This document shows, in pieces, positions 44,076 to 53,219 of a stretch of 64,000 nucleotides of DNA (positions are counted from its first letter, which is position 1; every line of letters starts with the position of its first letter). The stretch comes from an uncultured Granulosicoccus sp. Lineage in GTDB: Bacteria; Pseudomonadota; Gammaproteobacteria; Granulosicoccales; Granulosicoccaceae. A program made the translations under genes and the position numbers. The DNA lies in assembly GCA_947495035.1 (NCBI GenBank), contig CANLXI010000030.1, forward strand, positions 1-64,000. Direction: 5' to 3'. Under the pieces are notes generated by a model. It made no database searches and had not been told where the DNA came from. It saw only the letters and a program-made list of their open reading frames with translations.

Positions 44076-44215
44076 CCATCACAGCGTGATCATCGCCACT
44101 GTTCTGCCAAGACTCCTCACTCCGCCAGTGCTGCAAGGGTGATGCCTGACCGGCCATGCGCCAGCCTGCGCAACACCCTGCGACCAATGACGGTTTGTCG
44201 ACTACCCGTCTGGTG

Positions 44216-46225
44216 TCATGTTCCGGTACTCTCCTCCTCGGCGACCAGTCGCAACAGCTCCTGCCCTTGCGCAATCTGGTCCTCGGCACGAACCGCAATC
44301 GACTCGATCACGCCGTCGCGTTCGCAGGCCAGTTCCTGCTCCATCTTCATGGCCTCCACCACAATCAATGACTGTCCGGCAAGTACGCGATCACCTGCCG
44401 AACAATTGACGGCCACTACCCGTCCCGGCATGGGCGAGACAATCGCATCACTGGCCGGGCCCACCGCTGCATCTGCACCTGCCTGCGGTATCCGGAATTC
44501 AGCCGATGTGCCTCCCAGCTGCAGCGACAGGCGATCTGTCACGCGCCAGGCATGCACACAGACGCTTCGGCCATCCACACTCACGCGATCGGGACTGAGC
44601 GCCTGTACGCAAATTCCGCTGGAGGGAAATTCTTCCAGATTCGGAAATCGAACCTGCCAGCCAGCGGAATGCCCCTGTGACGGCAGTGCCTGCAATTCGG
44701 CTGTTTGCAGGCTCTCATCGAGCAGTAGCCGAATGCGCCGCCGCGCCCCACCCCACAACTGCCAGGGCCCCAGTCGCTGCGCGACACTGTCGGCGTCCTC
44801 TGTCAGGCCGATCCATGGCACGGCCATCTCGACGGCAGCCACTGCCAATGCGTGCATCTGTCCTTCGCTGTGCAACAACGCATCAAGCTCGGTGTCGATG
44901 AAAGATGTGTCGAAGCGACCGCTGCGCACCTGCTCGTGACTGACCAGCTTCCACAGGAATTCGCGGTTGGTGATGGTACCGAGTACCACCGTGTCCGCCA
45001 GCTGTTGTGCCAGCTGCCCGAAGGCTGCTTGCCGATCAGCAGCGTGGCTGATCAGTTTTGCCAGCAAGGGGTCGTAATAAGGCAGAACCGAATCGCCTTC
45101 CTCGACACCACTGTCCACCCTGCCGGTTTCCGCCGGACGAAACCGGTGCAAGGTACCCGTCGCCGGCAGGAAGCCACTGGCCGGGTTCTCTGCATACAGA
45201 CGAGCCTCGACGCTGTGTCCGCTGATCTGCAGCTCCGACTGAGTCATCGGCAAGAGCTCTCCTGCGGCCACTCTCAGCTGCCATTCAACAAGGTCGACCC
45301 CCGTGATGGCCTCGGTAACCGGATGCTCCACCTGCAGGCGCGTGTTCATTTCCATGAACCAGAAACCGTCGGTCTGCAAACCTTGACTGCCATCGACTAT
45401 GAACTCGATGGTGCCGGCTCCGCGATAGTCGATGGCACGCGCCGCCCGCACGGCCGCATCGGTCATGGCCGATCTGACCTCTTCGGTCATCCCCGGCGCC
45501 GGTGCCTCTTCAATGACTTTCTGGTGACGCCTCTGCAGGGAACAGTCCCGCTCGAACAGATGCACGACATTCCCGTGCGAATCACCAAACACCTGCACCT
45601 CGATATGCCTGGGTGCGGCCACATATTTTTCGATGAGCACATGGGCATCACCGAAGCTGGCAGTGGATTCACGCTGTGCTGCAGCCAGGGCGGCATCGAA
45701 TTCCTCGGCAGAATCCACTCGCCGCATGCCCTTGCCACCGCCACCGGCTCGCGCCTTGATCAATACCGGATAGCCGATTGCCAGCGCCTCGCGACGCAGC
45801 AAATCGGGCTCCTGCGATTCTCCGTGATAACCGGGTACCACCGGCACACCCGCCTCCTGCATCAGCCGCTTGGCGGCATCCTTCAAGCCCATCGCCCGCA
45901 TGGCCTGACTGTCAGGGCCCACGAACACGATACCCGCTGTCTCACAGGCATCCACGAAACGGGGGTTCTCCGACAGGAAACCATAACCGGGGTGAATGGC
46001 ATCGGCTCCGGTTGCGCGCGCCGCCTCGATGATACGATCGATGTCCAGATAGCTGCTGGCCGCCGCGGCCTCGCCGATGCAGACAGCAGTATCGGCCTGC
46101 AGTACATGCCGGGCATTGACGTCGACATCCGAATACACCGCAATGGTGCGCAAGCCGCAGCGTCTGGCAGTACGAATGATGCGACAGGCGATTTCGCCCC
46201 TGTTGGCGATGAGTAGAGATTGCAT
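44216..46225 (-). CDS. liuD: Acyl-CoA carboxylase biotin subunit (methylcrotonoyl-CoA carboxylase alpha type)
   Basis: The product has 669 residues. Biotin carboxylase core: LLIANRGEIACRIIRTARR, HPGYGFLSENPRF, the glycine-rich ATP loop RAGGGGKGMR, EKYVAAPRHIEVQVFGD, and FMEMNTRLQVEHPVTE. A linker domain leads to a biotinyl domain with EAMKMEQEL, where Lys is biotinylated. Together with the adjacent carboxyltransferase it carboxylates 3-methylcrotonyl-CoA in leucine breakdown. Propionyl- or geranyl-CoA carboxylase are alternatives, but the isovaleryl-CoA dehydrogenase next door favours methylcrotonyl-CoA. It is the last gene of the four-gene operon. Confidence 0.9.
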   Translation of the reverse strand: MQSLLIANRGEIACRIIRTARRCGLRTIAVYSDVDVNARHVLQADTAVCIGEAAAASSYLDIDRIIEAARATGADAIHPGYGFLSENPRFVDACETAGIVFVGPDSQAMRAMGLKDAAKRLMQEAGVPVVPGYHGESQEPDLLRREALAIGYPVLIKARAGGGGKGMRRVDSAEEFDAALAAAQRESTASFGDAHVLIEKYVAAPRHIEVQVFGDSHGNVVHLFERDCSLQRRHQKVIEEAPAPGMTEEVRSAMTDAAVRAARAIDYRGAGTIEFIVDGSQGLQTDGFWFMEMNTRLQVEHPVTEAITGVDLVEWQLRVAAGELLPMTQSELQISGHSVEARLYAENPASGFLPATGTLHRFRPAETGRVDSGVEEGDSVLPYYDPLLAKLISHAADRQAAFGQLAQQLADTVVLGTITNREFLWKLVSHEQVRSGRFDTSFIDTELDALLHSEGQMHALAVAAVEMAVPWIGLTEDADSVAQRLGPWQLWGGARRRIRLLLDESLQTAELQALPSQGHSAGWQVRFPNLEEFPSSGICVQALSPDRVSVDGRSVCVHAWRVTDRLSLQLGGTSAEFRIPQAGADAAVGPASDAIVSPMPGRVVAVNCSAGDRVLAGQSLIVVEAMKMEQELACERDGVIESIAVRAEDQIAQGQELLRLVAEEESTGT

Positions 46226-46231
46226 GACAGT

Positions 46232-47836
46232 CTACATCCTGAATACGCCGAAGCGCGTTTCGGGTATGGGAGCATTGAGACTGATGGACAGGCTCAAACC
46301 CAGTACATCGCGGGTATCGCGTGGATCGATGACACCATCGTCCCACAATCGGGAAGAGGCATAGAGTGGCCGGGACTGTGCGTCGAACTGCTCGACGAAC
46401 GGTCGCCGGAACGCTTCTCGCTCGGCCTCGCCGAAGGGTTGACCCTGTCTGACGATACCGGCTTCACGCACACTGGCCAGCACGTCCGCCGCCTGTTCAC
46501 CGCCCATGACACTGATGCGGGCGTTTGGCCACATCCACAGGAATCGCGGGTCGTAGGCACGACCACACATCCCGTAGTTACCGGCGCCATAGGACCCCCC
46601 GATGATGACCGTCATCTTGGGCACCGCAGCGTTGCTCACCGCCATGACCAGCTTGGCACCATCCTTGGCGATCCCGCCGGCCTCGGCAGCCTGACCGACC
46701 ATGAAGCCGGTGATATTCTGCAGAAAGATCAACGGAATCCTGCGCTGGCAACACAGCTCGACAAAATGCGCCCCCTTCAGTGCACTGTCAGAGAACAGCA
46801 CGCCGTTGTTGGCCAGAATACCGACGGGCATGCCGTGCAGATGGGCAAAGCCCGTCACCAGGGAACTGCCGTAGCGTGGTTTGAAGGCATCGAACTCCGA
46901 CCCATCAACCAGTCGGGCAATCACCTCATGTACACCGAAGGCCTTGCGTGAATCGACCGGCACAATGCCCAGCAATTCCTGCTTGTCATAGACGGGCTCC
47001 ATGACGGGCCTCAGCCGCACGGTTGTCGGCTTGAGCTGATTCAGTGAGGCAATGCAGTCACGAGCCAGTTGCAGCGCGTGATGGTCATCATCGGCCAGGT
47101 GATCCGCAACCCCGGACAGGCGTGTGTGTGTATCACCGCCACCGAGTTCCTCGGCACTGACCACCTCTCCAGTGGCCGCCTTGACCAGCGGTGGACCGGC
47201 CAGAAAGATGGTGCCCTGCTCACGCACGATGATGGTCTGATCCGACATCGCAGGCACATAGGCACCACCGGCCGTACAGGAGCCCATCACCACGGCAATC
47301 TGTGCAATACCCTTGGCCGACATGGATGCCTGGTTGAAGAAGATACGGCCGAAATGTTCCCTGTCGGGAAACACCTCATCCTGATTGGGAAGATTGGCAC
47401 CGCCACTGTCCACCAGATAGATGCAGGGCAAGTGGTTCTGCTCGGCAATTGCCTGAGCCCGCAGATGCTTCTTCACGGTCAAGGGGTAATAGGTTCCCCC
47501 CTTCACGGTTGCATCATTGCAGATGATCATGCAATCCTGCCCACAGACAGGTGCCACCCCTGCAATGACACCGGCGCTGGGTACTTCATCATCATAATGC
47601 CCAATGGCGGCAAACAGACCGATTTCCAGAAAGGCCGACCCCGGGTCGATCAGAGCGGCGATGCGATCTCTGGGCAGCAACTTGCCGCGGGCGACATGGC
47701 GTTCGCGGGCACGCTCGTTACCTCCCAGGCTGACTCTGCTGGCCAGCGCATCGATGTCGGCAACCGCTTGCAGCAGGCCCTCCCGGTTCTGCCGATAGTC
47801 GTCACTGTGAACATCCAGTCGGGATTCGAGTTTCAC
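46232..47836 (-). CDS. liuB: Acyl-CoA carboxyltransferase subunit (methylcrotonoyl-CoA carboxylase beta type)
   Basis: The product has 534 residues of the carboxyltransferase family. Segments: ARGKLLPRDRIAALIDPGS, KHLRAQAIAEQNHLPCIYLVDSGGANLP, the oxyanion-type GGAYVPAMSDQ, and GGSYGAGNYGMCGRAYDPRFLWMWPNARISVMGGEQAA; the last two are typical of MCC-beta. Start is GTG at 47836 overlapping the acyl-CoA dehydrogenase stop (GTGA), with GGGAGA upstream. It lies 6 bp before the biotin subunit gene. It transfers the carboxyl from biotin to 3-methylcrotonyl-CoA. Confidence 0.92.
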   Translation of the reverse strand: MKLESRLDVHSDDYRQNREGLLQAVADIDALASRVSLGGNERARERHVARGKLLPRDRIAALIDPGSAFLEIGLFAAIGHYDDEVPSAGVIAGVAPVCGQDCMIICNDATVKGGTYYPLTVKKHLRAQAIAEQNHLPCIYLVDSGGANLPNQDEVFPDREHFGRIFFNQASMSAKGIAQIAVVMGSCTAGGAYVPAMSDQTIIVREQGTIFLAGPPLVKAATGEVVSAEELGGGDTHTRLSGVADHLADDDHHALQLARDCIASLNQLKPTTVRLRPVMEPVYDKQELLGIVPVDSRKAFGVHEVIARLVDGSEFDAFKPRYGSSLVTGFAHLHGMPVGILANNGVLFSDSALKGAHFVELCCQRRIPLIFLQNITGFMVGQAAEAGGIAKDGAKLVMAVSNAAVPKMTVIIGGSYGAGNYGMCGRAYDPRFLWMWPNARISVMGGEQAADVLASVREAGIVRQGQPFGEAEREAFRRPFVEQFDAQSRPLYASSRLWDDGVIDPRDTRDVLGLSLSISLNAPIPETRFGVFRM

Positions 47837-48996
47837 GATGTCTCCCGGAACAGTTCACGACCAATCAGCATACGGCGAATTTCACTGGTACCCGCACCGA
47901 TCTCATACAGCTTGGCGTCACGCAGCAGACGCCCCGTCGGATAGTCGTTGATATAGCCATTGCCGCCCAGCGTCTGGATGGCCTCCAACGCACACCAGGT
48001 GGCCTTCTCCGCAGAGTACAGAATGCAACCGGCAGCATCCTTGCGCGTGGTTTCTCCACGATCACAGGCCGCTGCCACCGCGTACACATAGGCGCGACAG
48101 GCGCTGCTGGTGGAATACATGTCTGCCAGCTTGGCCTGCATCAATTGAAATTCGCCAATCGACTGACCGAATTGCCTGCGTTCATGCACATAGGGCATCA
48201 CCACATCCAGACAGGCCGCCATGATGCCAAGCGGTCCGGCAGCGAGTACCACACGCTCGTAGTCCAGACCCGACATCAGTACATTGACCCCCTTGCCCAC
48301 GCCGCCCAGCACATTGGCGGCAGGCACTCGGCAGTCCTCGAACACCAGTTCGCAGGTGTTGGAGCCGCGCATGCCCAGTTTGTCGAGCTTCTGTGCCGTG
48401 GAGAAACCGGGCATGCCCCGCTCGATCAGAAACGCCGTGATGCCACGCGCCTCGGCATCAGGGTCGGTCTTGGCATAAACCACCAGTGTTCCGGCATCCG
48501 GTCCGTTGGTGATCCACATCTTGTTGCCATTGAGAACATAGTCATCACCATCGGGCCTGGCAGACAACTTCATGGAGACGACATCCGAGCCGGACCCGGG
48601 CTCGGACATGGCCAGTGCGCCCACCACCTTTCCGGCGATCAGATCGGGCAGATAGCGAGCTTTCTGTTCTGCCGTACCATTGCGGTTGATCTGGTTGATG
48701 CACAGGTTCGAATGTGCACCATAGGACAGCCCTACCGATGCGCTGGCGCGACTGATTTCCTCGATGGCCACGCAATGAGCCACATAGCCCATGCCGGCCC
48801 CACCATCACTCTCCGGCACCGTGATGCCATGCAGCCCCAGTTCGCCCATGGCTTCCCACAGATCCTGCGGGAACTCATTGTCACGATCGATCCCTGCGGC
48901 GCGGGGAGCAATCTCCTCACGCGCAAACCGGGCAACCATCTCCCGCAAGGCATCGATTTCCTCGCCCAGTGAAAAACGCATACCGCTCTCGAACAT
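47833..48996 (-). CDS. liuA: Isovaleryl-CoA dehydrogenase
   Basis: The product has 387 residues, the usual acyl-CoA dehydrogenase size. Family motifs: GALAMSEPGSGSDVVSMKL (FAD and substrate binding), WITNGPDAGTLVVYAKT, and the C-terminal IQTLGGNGYINDYPTGRLLRDAKLYEIGAGTSEI. The Glu in GLDYERVVLAAGP sits where the isovaleryl-CoA enzyme has its catalytic base. It oxidises isovaleryl-CoA to 3-methylcrotonyl-CoA. It starts 30 bp after the 2-oxoacid oxidoreductase gene, with GGAGG upstream, and overlaps the carboxyltransferase gene. Confidence 0.92.
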   Translation of the reverse strand: MFESGMRFSLGEEIDALREMVARFAREEIAPRAAGIDRDNEFPQDLWEAMGELGLHGITVPESDGGAGMGYVAHCVAIEEISRASASVGLSYGAHSNLCINQINRNGTAEQKARYLPDLIAGKVVGALAMSEPGSGSDVVSMKLSARPDGDDYVLNGNKMWITNGPDAGTLVVYAKTDPDAEARGITAFLIERGMPGFSTAQKLDKLGMRGSNTCELVFEDCRVPAANVLGGVGKGVNVLMSGLDYERVVLAAGPLGIMAACLDVVMPYVHERRQFGQSIGEFQLMQAKLADMYSTSSACRAYVYAVAAACDRGETTRKDAAGCILYSAEKATWCALEAIQTLGGNGYINDYPTGRLLRDAKLYEIGAGTSEIRRMLIGRELFRETS

Positions 48997-49026
48997 GTTC
49001 TCGATCCTCCAGGTAATCAGCTGTCA

Positions 49027-52000
49027 TCAGGCCGCGCGGGGTTGCGCGGCCTGTTCCTCGGATGTGAATTTCAACAAGGCCGTCTCGCGTATGGACTCGG
49101 CCTTGTGCATGGCTTCCTGCTTGACGACCCCGTAGCCGCGTATGGATGAAGGGACACTGAGCAACAGCATGGCGCGCTCGACATTACTGCCGTCCAGCCG
49201 CTGCAGTACAAGATCCATGTCCTCCTCATAACGTCTTATCCACTCCCGTTCCAGGCGACGCTCCTCGGTTCGTCCGAAGATGTCCATCTTAGTCCCACGA
49301 AAGCGTTTTCCCTTCTGCAGCAGATTCAGCACGGACAGGATCCAGGGGCCGAATGCACGCTTGCGAGGTCGGCCATCCACCGGCTTGCCACCCAGAACCG
49401 GTGGCGCCAGATGCAGGCGTATCGTGTAATCCCCTTCGAAGGTATCTTCAAGCTGTTCACGAAACGACGGCAGGGAATACAGACGTGCCACCTCGTACTC
49501 ATCCTTGTAGGCCAGCAGACGAGCGTATTCGGTGGCAACCATGCGTGGCAGCCTCTCCTCCACACCCAATTCTTCGCAGCGTTGACGAAATCGATTGACC
49601 CGCTCTTCATAGCGCTGCGCCAGTTCCGCATCCTGATAGTCTGTCAGATGCCGCATGCGCTGGGCAACAAGCCCGTCCAGAGTGACCACTTCACGCAGCT
49701 CTTCGCTGTGTGTCGACTCCGCCTCCTGACCGACCTTCCCGCTGAACAGGGAGGGTTCCAGCGCCAGGCGACGTCCCCAGTGAAAGGCCGCGCGGTTTGC
49801 CTTCACGGCAACCCCGTTGAGTTCGATGGCCTTGTCCAGCGCCTCGAAACCGATAGGCACAAGCCCGCTCTGCCAGGCATAGCCGAGCATCATGATATTC
49901 GTGGCTATGGCATCGCCGATTCGTTCTTCCGCAGCCGCACCGAAGCGATGAAAATGCACGCTGGATTTCGAATCCCTGGCCACCCGCGATTCCACTTCGC
50001 TGTACTTGAAATCGATGTCCCCATGTTTCACGAAACTGGCAACCGGAGCCGTGGAGGTGTTCAGCACGGTGGCCGTGCGCTCCGGATTGCACAAGACGAT
50101 GCCATCCTTGGATGCCGCGACCACCGCATCGGCGGCTATCAGAAGATCTGCGCCTCCGGCCACGATATGCGGACTGGTGACCATGGACGGTTTCCTGGCC
50201 AGGCGTACATGACTCAGCACGGCACCGCCCTTCTGCGCCAGTCCTGCCATATCCAGAATCATCGAGGCATTGCCATCAATATGTGCCGCCATTCCCAGCA
50301 AGGCACCTATCGTCAGCACACCGGTCCCCCCCACTCCCGTCACCGCGATATTCCATGGCGTATCGGACATCGCCGGAACACTCGGCAAGGGCAGCTCCGG
50401 GGCAGGCGTGTCCTCCTGCACTTTCGTCTTCTTGCGAAGCTGACCGCCTTCAACCGATACAAAGGACGGACAGAACCCTTTCAGGCAGGAAAAGTCCTTG
50501 TTGCACGACGACTGGTTGATCCGACGCTTGCGGCCCATGGCCGTTTCCAGCGGTTCGATGGATACGCAGTTGGACTGCTCCGAACAGTCACCACAGCCTT
50601 CGCAGACATCGCTGTTGATCACCACGCGCCGCGCCGGGTCTACCATCAGGCCGCGTTTGCGTCGCCGGCGTTTTTCGGCTGCACAGGTCTGCGCAAAGAC
50701 AATGGCATTACAGCCCGGCAGCTCGCGCAGGGTCCTCTGTACGGCGTCCATCTCGTCACGGTGCCTTATCAAAGTGCCGGGCGGCAGCTCGCCGGCCGAA
50801 AACTGCTCAGGATCATCGCTGACCACATAGATCGGGGAGACGCCTTCGGCGTGCAGCTGCTGGGCGATCAATTGCGCGGATAGCTCGCCATCGACGGTCT
50901 GACCGCCGGTCATGGCAACAGCATCGTTGTAGAGAATCTTGTAGGTGATGTTCACACCAGCGGCCTGCGATGCCCGTATCGCCAGCAGCCCGGAGTGAAA
51001 ATACGTACCGTCGCCAAGATTGACGAACCGATGTCGCTCGTTGGTGTAATGGCTGATGCTGGTCCAGGGCACGCCTTCACCGCCCATCTGTGTGAACGTG
51101 TCGGTGTCCCTGTCCATCCACTGCACCATGTAATGACAACCGATGCCGGCCATGGCACGGGATCCCTCGGGTACCTTGGTGGAGGTATTGTGCGGACAGC
51201 CCGAACAGAACCAGGGTTGTCGTTCGATCGGTGCCACATGGGCAGCGCGTTCATCGGCACGACGCTGCAGATAGGCAAGACGTTCCTCGATACGCCTCTT
51301 CAACGACTCATCCAGTGGCAGACGCAACACCCGGTTGGCAATGGCACGCGCCACTCTTGACGTACTCAAGGCCACCGACAAGGGCAGGAAATGTCGATCC
51401 TGCTCATCGAACTTGCCAACGATGCGAGGACGGACATCGGCACGCCAGTTGAACAGCTGCTGCTTGATCTGGTTTTCGATGATCTCGCGCCGTTCCTCGA
51501 TGATCAATACCTCCTCCAGACCTTCGGAGAATTCACGAATGCCAGTCGGCTCCAGTGGCCATGGCATACGCACCTTGTACAGTCGCAGGCCGATATCCCG
51601 GGCAGCCGCCTCATCGATGCCAAGCTCGGTAAGCGCCTGTCGCACATCCTCGAATGCCTTGCCGGTGGCCACGATTCCGAAACGGGCGTCAGGGCTGTCC
51701 ATGACCACCTGGTCGATCTTGTTGGCTCGGGCAAAGGCCAGCGCTGCATACGCCTTGTGCTCCTGCAAGCGATCATCCTGAATCAGTGGTGGGTCCGGCC
51801 AGCGGATATTCAGTCCGCCGGCTGGCATCTCGAAGTCTTCCGGAATCACGAACGGCTTGCGCTCTTCCCCCAGCGACACCACCGCGCTGGTTTCCACCGT
51901 ATCCGAAATGACCTTGTAGCCGACCCAGCAACCGGAATAGCGTGACATGGCTATGCCGAACAGGCCGACTTCGATGAATTCATGTATCGACGAGGGATAC

Positions 52001-52509
52001 AGCACGGGCATGACCGCCGCCATGAAGGCATGATCTGACTGATGGGGCAAGGTGGACGACTTGGCCGAATGGTCATCACCCGCCAGACAGAGCACTCCAC
52101 CATGGGCCGAAGAACCGGCGGCATTGCCGTGCTTGAACACATCGCCACATCGGTCCACACCGGGCCCCTTGCCGTACCAGTAGCCAACAACGCCATCGCG
52201 ATTTGCCTGACGTGACAAGGGGACCTGCTGCGTCCCCCAGATGGCAGTGGCAGCCATGTCCTCGTTGATGCCCGGCTGGAACCTGACATCCAGGGCCTCC
52301 AGATGGGACTTCGCGCGTTCCAGCTGCTGATCATAGGCACCCAATGGGGAGCCTCGATAGCCGGTCACGAATGCTGCCGTATTCAGCCCCTCGGCACGAT
52401 CGCGTCGCATCTGGGCCATTGGCAATCTGACCAGCGCCTGCGTACCGGTCATGAAGACGCTGCCGGTCTCCGCCGTGTACTTGTCCTCAAGGTTGTGTGA
52501 TTTGCCCAT
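49027..52509 (-). CDS. Fused indolepyruvate/2-oxoacid ferredoxin oxidoreductase
   Basis: The ATG at 52509 (GGAGAGG upstream) gives 1160 residues. The N-terminal pyrimidine-binding domain has FVTGYRGSPLGAYDQQL. A TPP-binding domain has WFCSGCPHNTSTKVPEGS and NLGDGTYFHSGLLAIRAS. An iron-sulfur section (CEGCGDCSEQSNC, then SSCNKDFSCLKGFCPSF) follows, and a C-terminal gamma domain holds GVGGTGVLTIGALLGMAAH. This single-chain fusion oxidatively decarboxylates aryl or branched-chain 2-oxo acids to acyl-CoA, probably using ferredoxin. Being first in an operon with isovaleryl-CoA dehydrogenase suggests 2-oxoisocaproate as substrate, replacing branched-chain dehydrogenase. Opposite an Lrp regulator. 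Confidence 0.9.
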   Translation of the reverse strand: MGKSHNLEDKYTAETGSVFMTGTQALVRLPMAQMRRDRAEGLNTAAFVTGYRGSPLGAYDQQLERAKSHLEALDVRFQPGINEDMAATAIWGTQQVPLSRQANRDGVVGYWYGKGPGVDRCGDVFKHGNAAGSSAHGGVLCLAGDDHSAKSSTLPHQSDHAFMAAVMPVLYPSSIHEFIEVGLFGIAMSRYSGCWVGYKVISDTVETSAVVSLGEERKPFVIPEDFEMPAGGLNIRWPDPPLIQDDRLQEHKAYAALAFARANKIDQVVMDSPDARFGIVATGKAFEDVRQALTELGIDEAAARDIGLRLYKVRMPWPLEPTGIREFSEGLEEVLIIEERREIIENQIKQQLFNWRADVRPRIVGKFDEQDRHFLPLSVALSTSRVARAIANRVLRLPLDESLKRRIEERLAYLQRRADERAAHVAPIERQPWFCSGCPHNTSTKVPEGSRAMAGIGCHYMVQWMDRDTDTFTQMGGEGVPWTSISHYTNERHRFVNLGDGTYFHSGLLAIRASQAAGVNITYKILYNDAVAMTGGQTVDGELSAQLIAQQLHAEGVSPIYVVSDDPEQFSAGELPPGTLIRHRDEMDAVQRTLRELPGCNAIVFAQTCAAEKRRRRKRGLMVDPARRVVINSDVCEGCGDCSEQSNCVSIEPLETAMGRKRRINQSSCNKDFSCLKGFCPSFVSVEGGQLRKKTKVQEDTPAPELPLPSVPAMSDTPWNIAVTGVGGTGVLTIGALLGMAAHIDGNASMILDMAGLAQKGGAVLSHVRLARKPSMVTSPHIVAGGADLLIAADAVVAASKDGIVLCNPERTATVLNTSTAPVASFVKHGDIDFKYSEVESRVARDSKSSVHFHRFGAAAEERIGDAIATNIMMLGYAWQSGLVPIGFEALDKAIELNGVAVKANRAAFHWGRRLALEPSLFSGKVGQEAESTHSEELREVVTLDGLVAQRMRHLTDYQDAELAQRYEERVNRFRQRCEELGVEERLPRMVATEYARLLAYKDEYEVARLYSLPSFREQLEDTFEGDYTIRLHLAPPVLGGKPVDGRPRKRAFGPWILSVLNLLQKGKRFRGTKMDIFGRTEERRLEREWIRRYEEDMDLVLQRLDGSNVERAMLLLSVPSSIRGYGVVKQEAMHKAESIRETALLKFTSEEQAAQPRAA

Positions 52510-52592
52510 GATCCTCTCCAAACTTGTATTGACGCCAGTCTGCACCCAAATCGGCAGACAAGGCCATGCGATTTTCATCGCCAACGAGTGCT

Positions 52593-52648
52593 ATTATGTT
52601 ATTTCATCCTAATAACTGCGATATTGCAGAAACATTTATCCTAATGTC
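52593..52648. promoter_or_regulatory. Divergent control region with direct repeats and palindrome (probable Lrp site)
   Basis: Between the oxidoreductase and lrp genes lie two exact direct repeats ATCCTAAT (52606-52613 and 52638-52645), 32 bp apart or about three helical turns. Between them is CTGC-GATATT-GCAG (52616-52629). The region is AT-rich with -10-like ATTATG/CATAAT at 52593-52598. This fits binding of an Lrp/AsnC octamer; the second repeat lies three bases before the lrp ATG, suggesting autorepression. Confidence 0.65.
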
Positions 52649-53104
52649 ATGCCAGACGCGACCGATCTGAAACTGCTGAGAGCCCTGCAAGCCGATCCCA
52701 CACTGAGCGTCGCCGAGCTGGGCGAGCGCATCGGTTTGAGTCATACGCCCTGCTGGCGCCGCCTCAAACGCCTTGAAGCCGACGGGCTGATCAAGGGACG
52801 CCATGTGGTGCTGAACGCCGAGGCACTCGGTTTTCCCATTACCGTTTTCTGCTTCATTCGCCTCAAGCAGCATGACAGAGCCAGCATGGATACCTTCGAG
52901 GAAAGTGCTCGTGTACATCCCAATATCGTGCAGTGCTATACCATGTCGGGCGAACAGGACTACCTGCTCAGGGTAGTGGCACCATCCATCAAGGCTTACG
53001 AGAGGCTGCTGAAGAACGACTTGCTGAGTCTGCCCGGAGTTGGCCAGATGAATTCCTCCTTCGCGATGAGTGAAATCAAGAATACGCTGGACCTGCCAAT
53101 CTGA
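52649..53104 (+). CDS. Lrp/AsnC-family transcriptional regulator
   Basis: The product is 151 residues. An N-terminal helix-turn-helix (DLKLLRALQADPTLSVAELGERIGLSHTPCWRRLKRLEADGLI) leads to an AsnC/RAM ligand domain (ITVFCFIRLKQHDRASM, VVAPSIKAYERLLKNDLLSLPGVGQMNSSFAMSEIK). It is divergent from the IOR-liu operon across 139 bp containing repeats, so it most likely controls that operon in response to leucine or a related amino acid. No Shine-Dalgarno is evident before the ATG; repeats occupy that space. Confidence 0.92.
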   Translation: MPDATDLKLLRALQADPTLSVAELGERIGLSHTPCWRRLKRLEADGLIKGRHVVLNAEALGFPITVFCFIRLKQHDRASMDTFEESARVHPNIVQCYTMSGEQDYLLRVVAPSIKAYERLLKNDLLSLPGVGQMNSSFAMSEIKNTLDLPI

Positions 53105-53219
53105 ACAGCAAGCCACGGTATTTTCCCGTATGGGCTGAAAAGCCAATTGACCTCGACCACGGTTCACTGTCCAATTTCCCTGCTTGCACCTGCATCAACC
53201 ACCAAGAGGAGAAAAACAC

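Noticed and set aside
43888..44215. tRNA gene upstream of rimP
   Set aside because: tRNA-fMet or tRNA-Leu often precede rimP, but no cloverleaf, T-loop GTTC motif or CCA end is visible.
44852..46216. 454-codon plus-strand open frame
   Set aside because: Exactly opposite the biotin carboxylase gene, lacks a ribosome site and recognisable domain; codon-bias shadow.
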